DNA of 64,000 nucleotides, taken from the NCBI RefSeq assembly GCF_022807995.1, contig NZ_CP094351.1, positions 2,015,001 through 2,079,000 on the forward strand, written 5' to 3'. This DNA comes from Pseudomonas orientalis (GTDB lineage Bacteria > Pseudomonadota > Gammaproteobacteria > Pseudomonadales > Pseudomonadaceae). The notes below the pieces were generated by a model that saw only the letters and a list, made by a program, of their open reading frames with translations, was not told the origin of the DNA and did not search any database. This document shows, in pieces, positions 56,991-64,000 of the stretch. How positions within the stretch are numbered: position 1 is the first letter of the stretch; each line of letters begins with the position of its first letter. The translations under genes were made by a program, and so were the position numbers.

Positions 56991-57689
56991 ATGAACGCAC
57001 TCGCCGCTTTCCCGATCAACAGCAAATGGCCCGCCCAGCACCCGGAGCGCCTGCAACTGTACTCGCTGCCTACGCCCAACGGTGTAAAAGTCTCGATCAT
57101 GCTCGAAGAACTCGGCTTGCCTTATGAGGCACACAAGGTCAGCTTCGACACCCAGGATCAGTTGTCCCCCGAGTTCATGTCCCTGAATCCGAACAATAAG
57201 ATCCCCGCAATCATCGACCCCAATGGCCCCAGCGGCCAGCCGCTGGCGCTGTTCGAGTCCGGCGCGATCCTGATTTACCTGGCGGAAAAGACCAGCGAAC
57301 TGCTCGCCGAAGATCCGGCCACTCGCTACGAAACCCTCCAGTGGCTGATGTTCCAGATGGGCGGGATCGGCCCGATGTTCGGGCAGTTGGGGTTCTTCAA
57401 CAAGTTCGCCGGCAAGGCCTATGAAGACAAGCGCCCGCGCGATCGTTACGCCGCCGAATCGCGGCGCTTGCTCCAGGTGCTGGAAAAACGCCTGTTGGGC
57501 CGCACCTGGATCATGGGTGACGATTACAGCATCGCTGACATCGCCACCTTCCCCTGGATTCGCAACCTGATCGGCTTCTACGAATCGGGCGACCTGGTGG
57601 GCATCGCCGATTTTCCCAACGTACTGCGCGCGTTGGACGGCTTTGTCGCACGTCCAGCGGTGATTCGTGGCCTGAATATTCCGAGCTGA
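56991..57689 (+). CDS. glutathione S-transferase (YfcG/Ure2-like)
   Basis: 232-aa cytosolic GST of the Nu/disulfide-bond oxidoreductase group. The thioredoxin-like domain has YSLPTPNGVKVSIMLEELG (the TPN motif), cis-Pro in NNKIPAI and glutathione-binding ESGAI. The helical domain contains MGDDYSIADIATFPWI. ATG at 56991 has AGGGA 8 nt upstream; the frame is open further 5' but without homology. It is 2 nt from the PhzF gene, so likely co-transcribed. Confidence 0.9.
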   Translation: MNALAAFPINSKWPAQHPERLQLYSLPTPNGVKVSIMLEELGLPYEAHKVSFDTQDQLSPEFMSLNPNNKIPAIIDPNGPSGQPLALFESGAILIYLAEKTSELLAEDPATRYETLQWLMFQMGGIGPMFGQLGFFNKFAGKAYEDKRPRDRYAAESRRLLQVLEKRLLGRTWIMGDDYSIADIATFPWIRNLIGFYESGDLVGIADFPNVLRALDGFVARPAVIRGLNIPS

Positions 57690-57691
57690 GC

Positions 57692-58522
57692 ATGCCGACT
57701 TTCGATTTCAAACAACTGGATGTCTTCAGCCGTGTGCCGCTCAAAGGCAACCCGCTTGCTGTGGTGCTCGGGGCCGACAGCCTGACGGACCAGCAGATGG
57801 CCGATTTCGCCAAGTGGACCAACCTCAGCGAAACCACGTTTTTGCTGACGCCCCGTGACCCACGCGCCGACTACCGGGTGAGAATTTTCACAACCACGCA
57901 GGAGCTGCCATTTGCCGGGCATCCGACCTTGGGCAGTTGCCACGCGTGGTTGCACGCAGGCGGTGTTGCGCGTGGGCAAGAGATCATTCAGGAGTGCGAA
58001 ATCGGTTTGGTACGCATCCGGCGCGAAGGCGACGAACTGGCGTTTATAGCGCCACCCCTGTTGCGTTCCGGCGTTGTCGAGGCGTCGCTGCTGGAGCGTG
58101 TGCGCCTCGGGCTGGGCCTGGCGCCCGACGCTATATTGCGTAGCCAGTGGGTGGATAACGGCGCCGGTTGGCTGGCGGTGATGCTGGCGGATCACCAGGC
58201 GGTGCTGGCGTTGAAGCCTGACTACTCGCAGTTGCTCGGCTTGGCGGTCGGCGTCATCGCGCCGAGCGATGTGGAGGACGCACAGTTTGAGGTGCGCGCC
58301 TTCATTGCCGGCGACGGTGCTCCGGAAGACCCGGCCACCGGCAGCCTGAACGCCGGTCTTGCGCAGTGGTTGTTCAGCGAGGGTCTGGCGCCGGAGCGCT
58401 ACGTGGTCAGCCAAGGTACGGCCATGGGGCGAGCGGGGCGTATTCGCATCGAGCGCCAGGGCGATGAAATCTGGGTGGGCGGCGCCGTTGCCGTCTGCAT
58501 CGAAGGGCGTTTACAGCTCTAG
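57692..58522 (+). CDS. PhzF-family isomerase-like protein
   Basis: 276-aa member of the PhzF/diaminopimelate-epimerase fold. Motifs: GNPLAVVLG, catalytic glutamate in NLSETTFLL, PFAGHPTLGSCHAW, and EDPATGSLNAGLAQWL. No phenazine genes are nearby, so it is a stand-alone PhzF-like enzyme of unknown substrate. It starts 2 nt past the GST stop, suggesting an operon. Confidence 0.9.
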   Translation: MPTFDFKQLDVFSRVPLKGNPLAVVLGADSLTDQQMADFAKWTNLSETTFLLTPRDPRADYRVRIFTTTQELPFAGHPTLGSCHAWLHAGGVARGQEIIQECEIGLVRIRREGDELAFIAPPLLRSGVVEASLLERVRLGLGLAPDAILRSQWVDNGAGWLAVMLADHQAVLALKPDYSQLLGLAVGVIAPSDVEDAQFEVRAFIAGDGAPEDPATGSLNAGLAQWLFSEGLAPERYVVSQGTAMGRAGRIRIERQGDEIWVGGAVAVCIEGRLQL

Positions 58523-58639
58523 ATCAATGCAATTGTTACGCGCCACGCAATACACTGTTGGCCCCTCGGCATTTGTACCGTCGGGCCCAGGGGCATAAGC
58601 TTTGGCCCCAAAGATTCCAGTCACTTTTTCAGGAAAGCC

Positions 58640-59614
58640 ATGACCAGCCAGTTCCCCCAAGCCCGCCCCCGTCGCCTGCGCCGCTCTCCGGAGCTGCGTG
58701 GCCTGTTCCAGGAGAGCGAATTCACGCTCAACGACCTGGTGTTGCCGATTTTCGTCGAAGAAGAAATCGACGACTTCGTGCCGATCACCAGCATGCCGGG
58801 TGTGTTGCGCATCCCTGAGAAAAAGCTGGCCGGCGAGATCGAGCGCTATGCCCGCGCCGGCATCAAGTCGGTGATGACCTTTGGCGTTTCCCACCATCTG
58901 GACGCCAGCGGCAGCGATACCTGGAAGGAGCGCGGCCTGGTCTCGCGCATGTCGTCGATCATCAAGGACGCCGTGCCGGAAATGATCGTGATGTCCGACA
59001 CCTGCTTCTGCGAATACACCGACCATGGCCACTGCGGCGTGATGCATGGCGCCCACGTCGACAATGACGCGACCCTGGTCAACCTCGGCAAACAGGCCGT
59101 GGCCGCCGCCCGCGCCGGTGCCGACGTCATCGCGCCCTCGGCGGCGATGGACGGCCAGGTCCAGGCCATCCGCCGCGCCCTGGACGATGCCGGCTTTACC
59201 CATATCCCGATCATGGCCTATTCCACCAAATTCGCCTCGGCCCTCTACGGCCCGTTCCGCGAAGCCGGCGGCAGCGCCCTCAAGGGCGACCGCAAAAGCT
59301 ACCAGATGAACCCGATGAACCGCCGCGAGGCCGTGCGCGAATCGCTGCTCGACGAGCAGGAAGGCGCCGATGCGCTGATGGTCAAACCGGCCGGCGCCTA
59401 CCTCGACATCATCCGCGACATCCGCGAAGCCTCACGCCTGCCGGTGGCGGCGTACCAGGTCAGCGGTGAGTACGCGATGATCAAGTTTGGCGCACAGGCC
59501 GGGGCGATTGACGAGGATCGCGTGGTGCGCGAGACCCTGGGCTCGATCAAGCGGGCGGGGGCGGATTTGATTTTTACGTATTTTGCGATGGATTTGGCGT
59601 TGGCGGGGATTTAA
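58640..59614 (+). CDS. hemB: porphobilinogen synthase, E. coli (zinc) type
   Basis: Condenses two 5-aminolevulinates to porphobilinogen in haem synthesis (324 aa). Schiff-base lysines lie in YSTKFAS and [12 protein letters not shown]. The metal loop reads [16 protein letters not shown] with three cysteines, the zinc-binding form, and the whole protein follows E. coli HemB. From memory the main Pseudomonas HemB is the magnesium form lacking these cysteines, so this may be a second copy. AGGA lies 6 nt before ATG. A REP-like hairpin follows. Confidence 0.93.
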   Translation: MTSQFPQARPRRLRRSPELRGLFQESEFTLNDLVLPIFVEEEIDDFVPITSMPGVLRIPEKKLAGEIERYARAGIKSVMTFGVSHHLDASGSDTWKERGLVSRMSSIIKDAVPEMIVMSDTCFCEYTDHGHCGVMHGAHVDNDATLVNLGKQAVAAARAGADVIAPSAAMDGQVQAIRRALDDAGFTHIPIMAYSTKFASALYGPFREAGGSALKGDRKSYQMNPMNRREAVRESLLDEQEGADALMVKPAGAYLDIIRDIREASRLPVAAYQVSGEYAMIKFGAQAGAIDEDRVVRETLGSIKRAGADLIFTYFAMDLALAGI

Positions 59615-59630
59615 GGGGGCTGCATTTAAC

Positions 59631-59666
59631 CTACCTGTGGCGAGCGAGCTTTCTCGTCACAGGTAG
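59631..59666. repeat. REP-like hairpin after hemB
   Basis: CTACCTGTGGCGAG (59631-59644) pairs with CTCGTCACAGGTAG (59653-59666), 14 bp with one G-T, loop of 8. Variant of a common Pseudomonas CCTGTGGCGAGCGAGC repeat. May help terminate hemB. Confidence 0.75.
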
Positions 59667-59700
59667 AGGCATGCAGAAAGGCAATCAAATGAATGTGTTA

Positions 59701-60030
59701 TCAGGCGATCAATGAAGTGGCTTCTTTTTGACGTCCTGTATTAATCGAACCTTGTGCAAGAGCCAGTACTTCTTTTAATGAGTCAATTGATTGCGCAGTC
59801 AGCGTCAACGCTGGAAGGTCCCACTCATAGTCCCTGACAACCCTGATTTGAAAGTGGCCATTTGCGTCGAATGAAGGATACCAGCCCACATCTATGAGGA
59901 AACCGTCTGGATATTCCACTTGCAACATGTCCTCCTTCAGATGGTGAGCTTGATGCTCAATCCCGTAGTCCTGCAACATAGATAACTCATCGTAAGTAAT
60001 TTTGCCTTGCAGGAAGTCTAACGAGATCAT
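59701..60030 (-). CDS. candidate immunity protein for RHS toxin
   Basis: 109-aa cytoplasmic-looking protein with no signal. ATG overlaps the RHS stop (ATGA), the usual toxin-immunity coupling. Sequence features: TYDELSMLQDYGIEHQAHHL, aromatic YPDGFLIDVGWYPSF, and an acidic FQIRVVRDYEWDLPAL strand. No family recognised with certainty. Codon use is less GC-rich than in the RHS core, as for the toxin tip, supporting joint exchange. Confidence 0.7.
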   Translation of the reverse strand: MISLDFLQGKITYDELSMLQDYGIEHQAHHLKEDMLQVEYPDGFLIDVGWYPSFDANGHFQIRVVRDYEWDLPALTLTAQSIDSLKEVLALAQGSINTGRQKEATSLIA

Positions 60031-63000
60031 TTGGTTAGTCTCCGGAACTCTTGCTCTGAGATAGGATGGCCATGAATCGTTCTCGCACTCAATTCAATGC
60101 GTACCCAGCGGCTGGGTAGGCCCTCGCTGGCGCCGGTGCTGTCAGGATACTCCATCACCTTCCACGGTTTTCCGTTGGTGGTCGTTCTGCCATTTTTATA
60201 GGCTTCTCGTTCCAAATTTTCAATGTCTATCCCTGGCTTGTACTTGGCCGGGCCGGATTTTGTTGCTGCCAAAATTTCTTTCCAAGGCATTTTTCTTGAA
60301 GGGCTGTGTTTATAGCCATGAGCTGTCCACTCGACATTCTCAGGTGAAGGCAGCGTGGGTTCGTTTTCTTCGGATTTTGCATTGTGTGGCGGGTCTTCGG
60401 CTCCTTTAATAGACGCGCATTCACCAGGACATGGACTAAGTCCCAGTGGATCTAACCATCCCGTAGGGTTGGTTACATATTGGTACGCATTGATCCCACC
60501 CGCCAGCTTCACCGGATCCGGCGTCAGGTAACGACCAATATCCGGATGGTAGTAGCGATGGCGGTTGTAGTGCAGGCCGCTTTCCTGGTCGAAGTATTGA
60601 CCTTGGAAACGTAGAGGGTTGTCGATTTTGCCTACGTCGAGGCGGCTGATTTCTCCGTAGGCGCGGTAGTGAGCGGACCAGACGATTTCGCCTTCGGAGG
60701 TGGTGAGTTCCTGCGGTGTGCCGAGGTGGTCGAGTTGGTAGTAGTAAGACTTTACGTTTTCTGGACCGAAGCCTTCCAGCAGTGCCAGCGGGCGGAAGCT
60801 GTCGGGTTCGTAGAGGTAGCTGTGATGGTGATCGGCATGGTGTTCGGCGATCAGCTTGTCGCCTTGCCAGAAGAACTCTGTGGTTTTTTCTTCGATGGTT
60901 TTGCTGATGCGTCGGCCAAACGGGTCATAGCGATAGCTGGCGGTCTGGCCGTTAGGTTGGGTGACGCCGATCAGCCGGTGCTGGCAGTCGTAGCGGTACT
61001 CGGTGACGAGTGAATGACCTTTGCCGCGCCGCTCGCGGATCAGGTTGCCGAAGGCGTCGTAGTCGTAATGATGATCGCCCTGAATCATCAGGCGATTACC
61101 CGCCACGATGTCCGGGCCCGGCCTGTCTTGCATGAGTAAATTGCCGGCGGGGTTGTGGCCGAAACGCTCCTGCACATCCTGCGAATGATCGGCGCGGGTC
61201 AGGCGGTGGAGCGGGTCGTAGCGGTAACGGTGTTCGCCTTTGCGGGTGTCGAGCAGGCGGGTGAGGTTGCCGCCTTTGTCGTAGTCGTATTGGCGTTGGT
61301 AGAGGTGGTTTCCTTGCTGGGTGACGGCATGGGCGTGCAGGCGGTTTTGGTCGTCGTAGTGGTAGTGGCTGAGCAGTTGGCCTTGTTGGCGTTGGTGTTC
61401 GCGACCGGCACTGAACAGGTGGGAGGTCAGCAGCGAGCCATTCAGCTCGACGGTGGCCAGGTGTCCGCCTTTGTCGTGGTTGAAGGTCAGACGGTTATTA
61501 TCCGGCAGGCGTAAATGCTGAAATTGCCCGCAGGCGTCGTAGCCGTAGCGCAAGGTGCCCCAGCCTTGGTGCTCGGCGGTGAGGCGGTTTTGGCGGTCAT
61601 ACTCGTAGGCCAACGTCCAGTGGCCGTCTTCGACACTGAGGAGGTTGCCTTGGCGGTCGTAGGTGTAGTCGACCGTGTTGCCATCGAGTAGGGTTTTTCT
61701 TACAAGGCGACCGGCGTGATCGCGTTCGTAGCGGGTAACAAGCTGACTGCCGTCGTCGCCGTATTCGGTCTTTTCCAGCAGGTTGCCGTTGAGGTCGTAG
61801 GCGTAGGCGGTGCGTTGGCCGTCGAAGCCGGTTTCCTGTCGGATCAGGCTGTTGGGGTGGTAGTCCAGTTGATAGGTTTCGCCGACTTCGTTTTCGATTT
61901 CGGTCAGCAAAAGCCGGGCGTTGTCGTAGCGGTATTTGACCTGGGTGCCATCGGCATTGATGCGACGGCTGATCAGGTGCAGGCCGTCGGCGTATTCGTA
62001 GCGGGTGACGTGGCCGAGTTCGTCGCGCTCGGCGATGATTTTTCCGTAGGGGTTGTAGCTGAATTCCCGCGTAGCGCCGTCCGGCAGTACCCAGCGAGTC
62101 AGGCGTCCTACAGCGTCCCATTGATACTGAGTCAGCGCGCCATGCTCATCCTCACGCGCAACCTGCCGGCCCAAGTCGTCATAGCGATAGCGCTTAATGC
62201 CGCCATTGGGCAGCTGTTCTTCAACAAGCTGCCCACGCTCATTCCACACCAGCCGATGACAACTGTTGTCGGGATACCAGACCCCGGTCAGTTGTCCCCG
62301 CTTGTCGTAGCTGTAATCCGTCGCGTTGCCGTCCGGATCAAGCTTGCGGATGACATCGCCTTGCTCATTACGCTCGTATTTCCAGACCGCCTCACCGCGG
62401 CGCACCACCCGTACGAAGCCGTTGTCATGCTCGTAGGACGTCGGCTCGTCCTCCCCCGGAAACAGCGTGATCAAGCGTCCGGCGTCGTCATATTGATACG
62501 CCGTCACCGCGCCCAGCGGGTCCTGCTCGACGGTCAGTCGGCCCTTATCGTCGTAGGATTTGAAATGCCGGGCGCCGTCGGGATCGATGCGCTGTACCAG
62601 TCGCGCCCGGTCGTCATGGACATACACTTCCTGGCTGCCATCGGCATTGTGCACGTTGACGCTGCCGTCATCGCCCCAGGCATAGCGCGTGTCCATCTGC
62701 GAAAAACTGGCCCAGTGCCGGACGCAGCGTGCCGCTTTGCCGGCGCGTTCCCATTCCCAAAAGAAACTCGCCCCACCGGCCAATTGCCGCTCAAGAATGA
62801 CGTGCTGTTCGTCGTACCGATAAACCTCGCGTTCACCGACGGCATTGGTCGCCGAAACCAGTCGTCCGGCGTCGTCGTAGGCGTAGGCAACGACGTTCTG
62901 CTCGGTCATCCAAACGAAGGGTTCATGGCCTTTGGCGCGATGAACCTGATAGTCCACCGCCACGATGCGGTCGAATTCATACCGCAACAAAAGCGCACGG

Positions 63001-64000
63001 CCCGCGCCGTTATCCAGTCGCTCAATGCGCCCCAACCGATCCCGGAAAATGCGCAGCCGGTTGTCATACGCATCGCTGATCGCCGTCAGCACACCGTCGC
63101 AAAAGTGATAAAACCGAGAAGACTGGGCCAGCACCAGTTCATCAGGCGCAGACCCCAAGTAGATCGCCGCTTCCGCCAGGCTGTTGGTAATCGCCGGCCG
63201 AGCCGCCGTCGGCAAGGGCAGGGTGGTTGAGCGATTCTCATGGTCGGTCCACACCACCGAATCGCCCGACACAGAAAGCCTGTGCGCCAGCGCATGACTC
63301 CAGCCAAACCCCAACCCGCAATCCACGTCCACCGCACTGGTGCGGTACAAGCGCTTCCACTCGAACGGCAAGATGCCATCCAGCGTGCCGTCGGTCAGGG
63401 TCAGCAGTTCCTCGCCAGTGACCATCGACACCGGGCAACCGTTCGTAACGGTTTTATCCGCAGAAGCCGCCGCATCGCCCTTCGGGTTCGACGCCACGGC
63501 CGGCACATCATCCACCGACTCCTGGCGCACCAACGCCGTACGCTGCGTCTTGTTGCGCACCATCGGCACCGCGTTCGAAACCAGCGTGTCACCAGTCTTC
63601 AACGGCACCACCGGCACTGCCTTGATCGGTGTCGCCGCATTGCTCAGCAGCACCGGCTTGAGCGCTTCAGTGTGACCCGCCAAGCGAACTTTCCCGAACT
63701 GCTCGGCTATTTGCTCCAGCCACCTGCGCACCCGGCGCGACTTGATGCCAGCCAGCACTTTCGTGCTCATGCGCAGCACGATACCCATGCCGCCCGTCGC
63801 CAGGCCCAATAACAGATTGATGACGACCTCGGCGCCAATCCCGCCCAGCATTTCGTTCATGTAGGGAGGCGGCAGCATGCGCATCCAGCTGACCAACGCC
63901 GCCAGGTAAATGAACAGCAAAGGCTCGTCGCTCAGCACCAGCAGGCCCTTGGCGAGCGTCTCGGCACTTAACGTCAGTAATTTTTCAAACTCGTCCCGGG
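60027..64000 (-). CDS. RHS-repeat polymorphic toxin (5' end off window)
   Basis: At least 1,324 residues; the frame stays open to the right edge, so the start lies outside (a GTG at 63938 is not needed as start). The N-terminal part in the window has two hydrophobic segments (LFIYLAALVSWM; VINLLLGLATGGMGIVL), then a DUF6531-like region (DGTLDGILPFEWKRLY), many YD repeats, and the RHS core end (RYYHPDIGRYLTPDP, NPTGWLDPLGL) where autocleavage is expected. The variable tip after this is about 125 aa, with WTAHGYKH, GKPWKVMEYPD and IHGHPISEQEF. I suspect an Ntox35-like nuclease domain but cannot confirm. Delivery is likely by T6SS. Confidence 0.92.
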   Translation of the reverse strand, partial: RDEFEKLLTLSAETLAKGLLVLSDEPLLFIYLAALVSWMRMLPPPYMNEMLGGIGAEVVINLLLGLATGGMGIVLRMSTKVLAGIKSRRVRRWLEQIAEQFGKVRLAGHTEALKPVLLSNAATPIKAVPVVPLKTGDTLVSNAVPMVRNKTQRTALVRQESVDDVPAVASNPKGDAAASADKTVTNGCPVSMVTGEELLTLTDGTLDGILPFEWKRLYRTSAVDVDCGLGFGWSHALAHRLSVSGDSVVWTDHENRSTTLPLPTAARPAITNSLAEAAIYLGSAPDELVLAQSSRFYHFCDGVLTAISDAYDNRLRIFRDRLGRIERLDNGAGRALLLRYEFDRIVAVDYQVHRAKGHEPFVWMTEQNVVAYAYDDAGRLVSATNAVGEREVYRYDEQHVILERQLAGGASFFWEWERAGKAARCVRHWASFSQMDTRYAWGDDGSVNVHNADGSQEVYVHDDRARLVQRIDPDGARHFKSYDDKGRLTVEQDPLGAVTAYQYDDAGRLITLFPGEDEPTSYEHDNGFVRVVRRGEAVWKYERNEQGDVIRKLDPDGNATDYSYDKRGQLTGVWYPDNSCHRLVWNERGQLVEEQLPNGGIKRYRYDDLGRQVAREDEHGALTQYQWDAVGRLTRWVLPDGATREFSYNPYGKIIAERDELGHVTRYEYADGLHLISRRINADGTQVKYRYDNARLLLTEIENEVGETYQLDYHPNSLIRQETGFDGQRTAYAYDLNGNLLEKTEYGDDGSQLVTRYERDHAGRLVRKTLLDGNTVDYTYDRQGNLLSVEDGHWTLAYEYDRQNRLTAEHQGWGTLRYGYDACGQFQHLRLPDNNRLTFNHDKGGHLATVELNGSLLTSHLFSAGREHQRQQGQLLSHYHYDDQNRLHAHAVTQQGNHLYQRQYDYDKGGNLTRLLDTRKGEHRYRYDPLHRLTRADHSQDVQERFGHNPAGNLLMQDRPGPDIVAGNRLMIQGDHHYDYDAFGNLIRERRGKGHSLVTEYRYDCQHRLIGVTQPNGQTASYRYDPFGRRISKTIEEKTTEFFWQGDKLIAEHHADHHHSYLYEPDSFRPLALLEGFGPENVKSYYYQLDHLGTPQELTTSEGEIVWSAHYRAYGEISRLDVGKIDNPLRFQGQYFDQESGLHYNRHRYYHPDIGRYLTPDPVKLAGGINAYQYVTNPTGWLDPLGLSPCPGECASIKGAEDPPHNAKSEENEPTLPSPENVEWTAHGYKHSPSRKMPWKEILAATKSGPAKYKPGIDIENLEREAYKNGRTTTNGKPWKVMEYPDSTGASEGLPSRWVRIELSARTIHGHPISEQEFRRLTK

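Noticed and set aside
60027..63400. Tandem repeats in the RHS gene as a separate repeat element
   Set aside because: They are the YD peptide repeats of the RHS core and belong to one coding sequence.

Overview
The window comes from a fluorescent pseudomonad, most likely the Pseudomonas fluorescens group. It is GC-rich, with typical Pseudomonas intergenic REP/REPIN repeats. It carries a psl exopolysaccharide operon, and a block that by recalled gene order matches the P. aeruginosa PA2652-PA2659 neighbourhood (ctpM, transporter, tlpQ, bqs-type two-component system with PepSY proteins). No rRNA, tRNA, CRISPR array or replication origin was found.

Layout. 1-8.9 kb: pslA-pslG on the minus strand, running off the left edge inside pslG. 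9.2-13.4 kb: an iron cell-surface signalling unit (ECF sigma, FecR-like anti-sigma, STN-type TonB receptor) with a candidate Fur box. 13.5-18.8 kb: isonitrile hydratase with a divergent GlxA-type regulator, then an alpha/beta hydrolase, a GH15 glucoamylase-like enzyme and a glucose 1-dehydrogenase-like SDR. 18.8-21.5 kb: an accessory island with an ECF sigma remnant and three genes, each behind an exact-consensus HrpL box. These are candidate type III effectors, with no secretion apparatus nearby. 21.5-28.7 kb: an MFS transporter, then a type VI module (VgrG, DUF4123 adaptor, lipoprotein immunity candidate, GHSLG lipase effector). 28.7-33.1 kb: codA, codB, queD and a patatin-like protein. 33.2-43 kb: PepSY pair, response regulator and kinase, an IS110 insertion, and two chemoreceptors flanking a transporter. 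43-59.6 kb: mostly housekeeping genes (trhP, AI-2E exporter family, shikimate dehydrogenase-like, yceH, sstT, nhaR, terC, selD-selU, permease, GST, PhzF, E. coli-type hemB). 59.7-64 kb: an RHS polymorphic toxin with an immunity candidate, running off the right edge.

The two strongest observations are these. First, three perfect hrp boxes (GGAACC-N15/16-CCACNNA) sit one per gene at 19.1, 20.1 and 20.5 kb. The two larger products share an alternating A-B-A-B module architecture. Second, an intact IS110-group element at 36,040-37,152 has a 154-nt left end that looks like a bridge RNA. Its guides can be read against both target flanks and both element ends around a CT core, which gives the exact insertion site inside an interrupted intergenic repeat.

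Functional themes are surface polysaccharide and biofilm (psl), iron sensing and uptake, contact-dependent competition (T6SS lipase, RHS toxin), possible host interaction (HrpL-controlled genes), chemotaxis, and selenium and tRNA modification.
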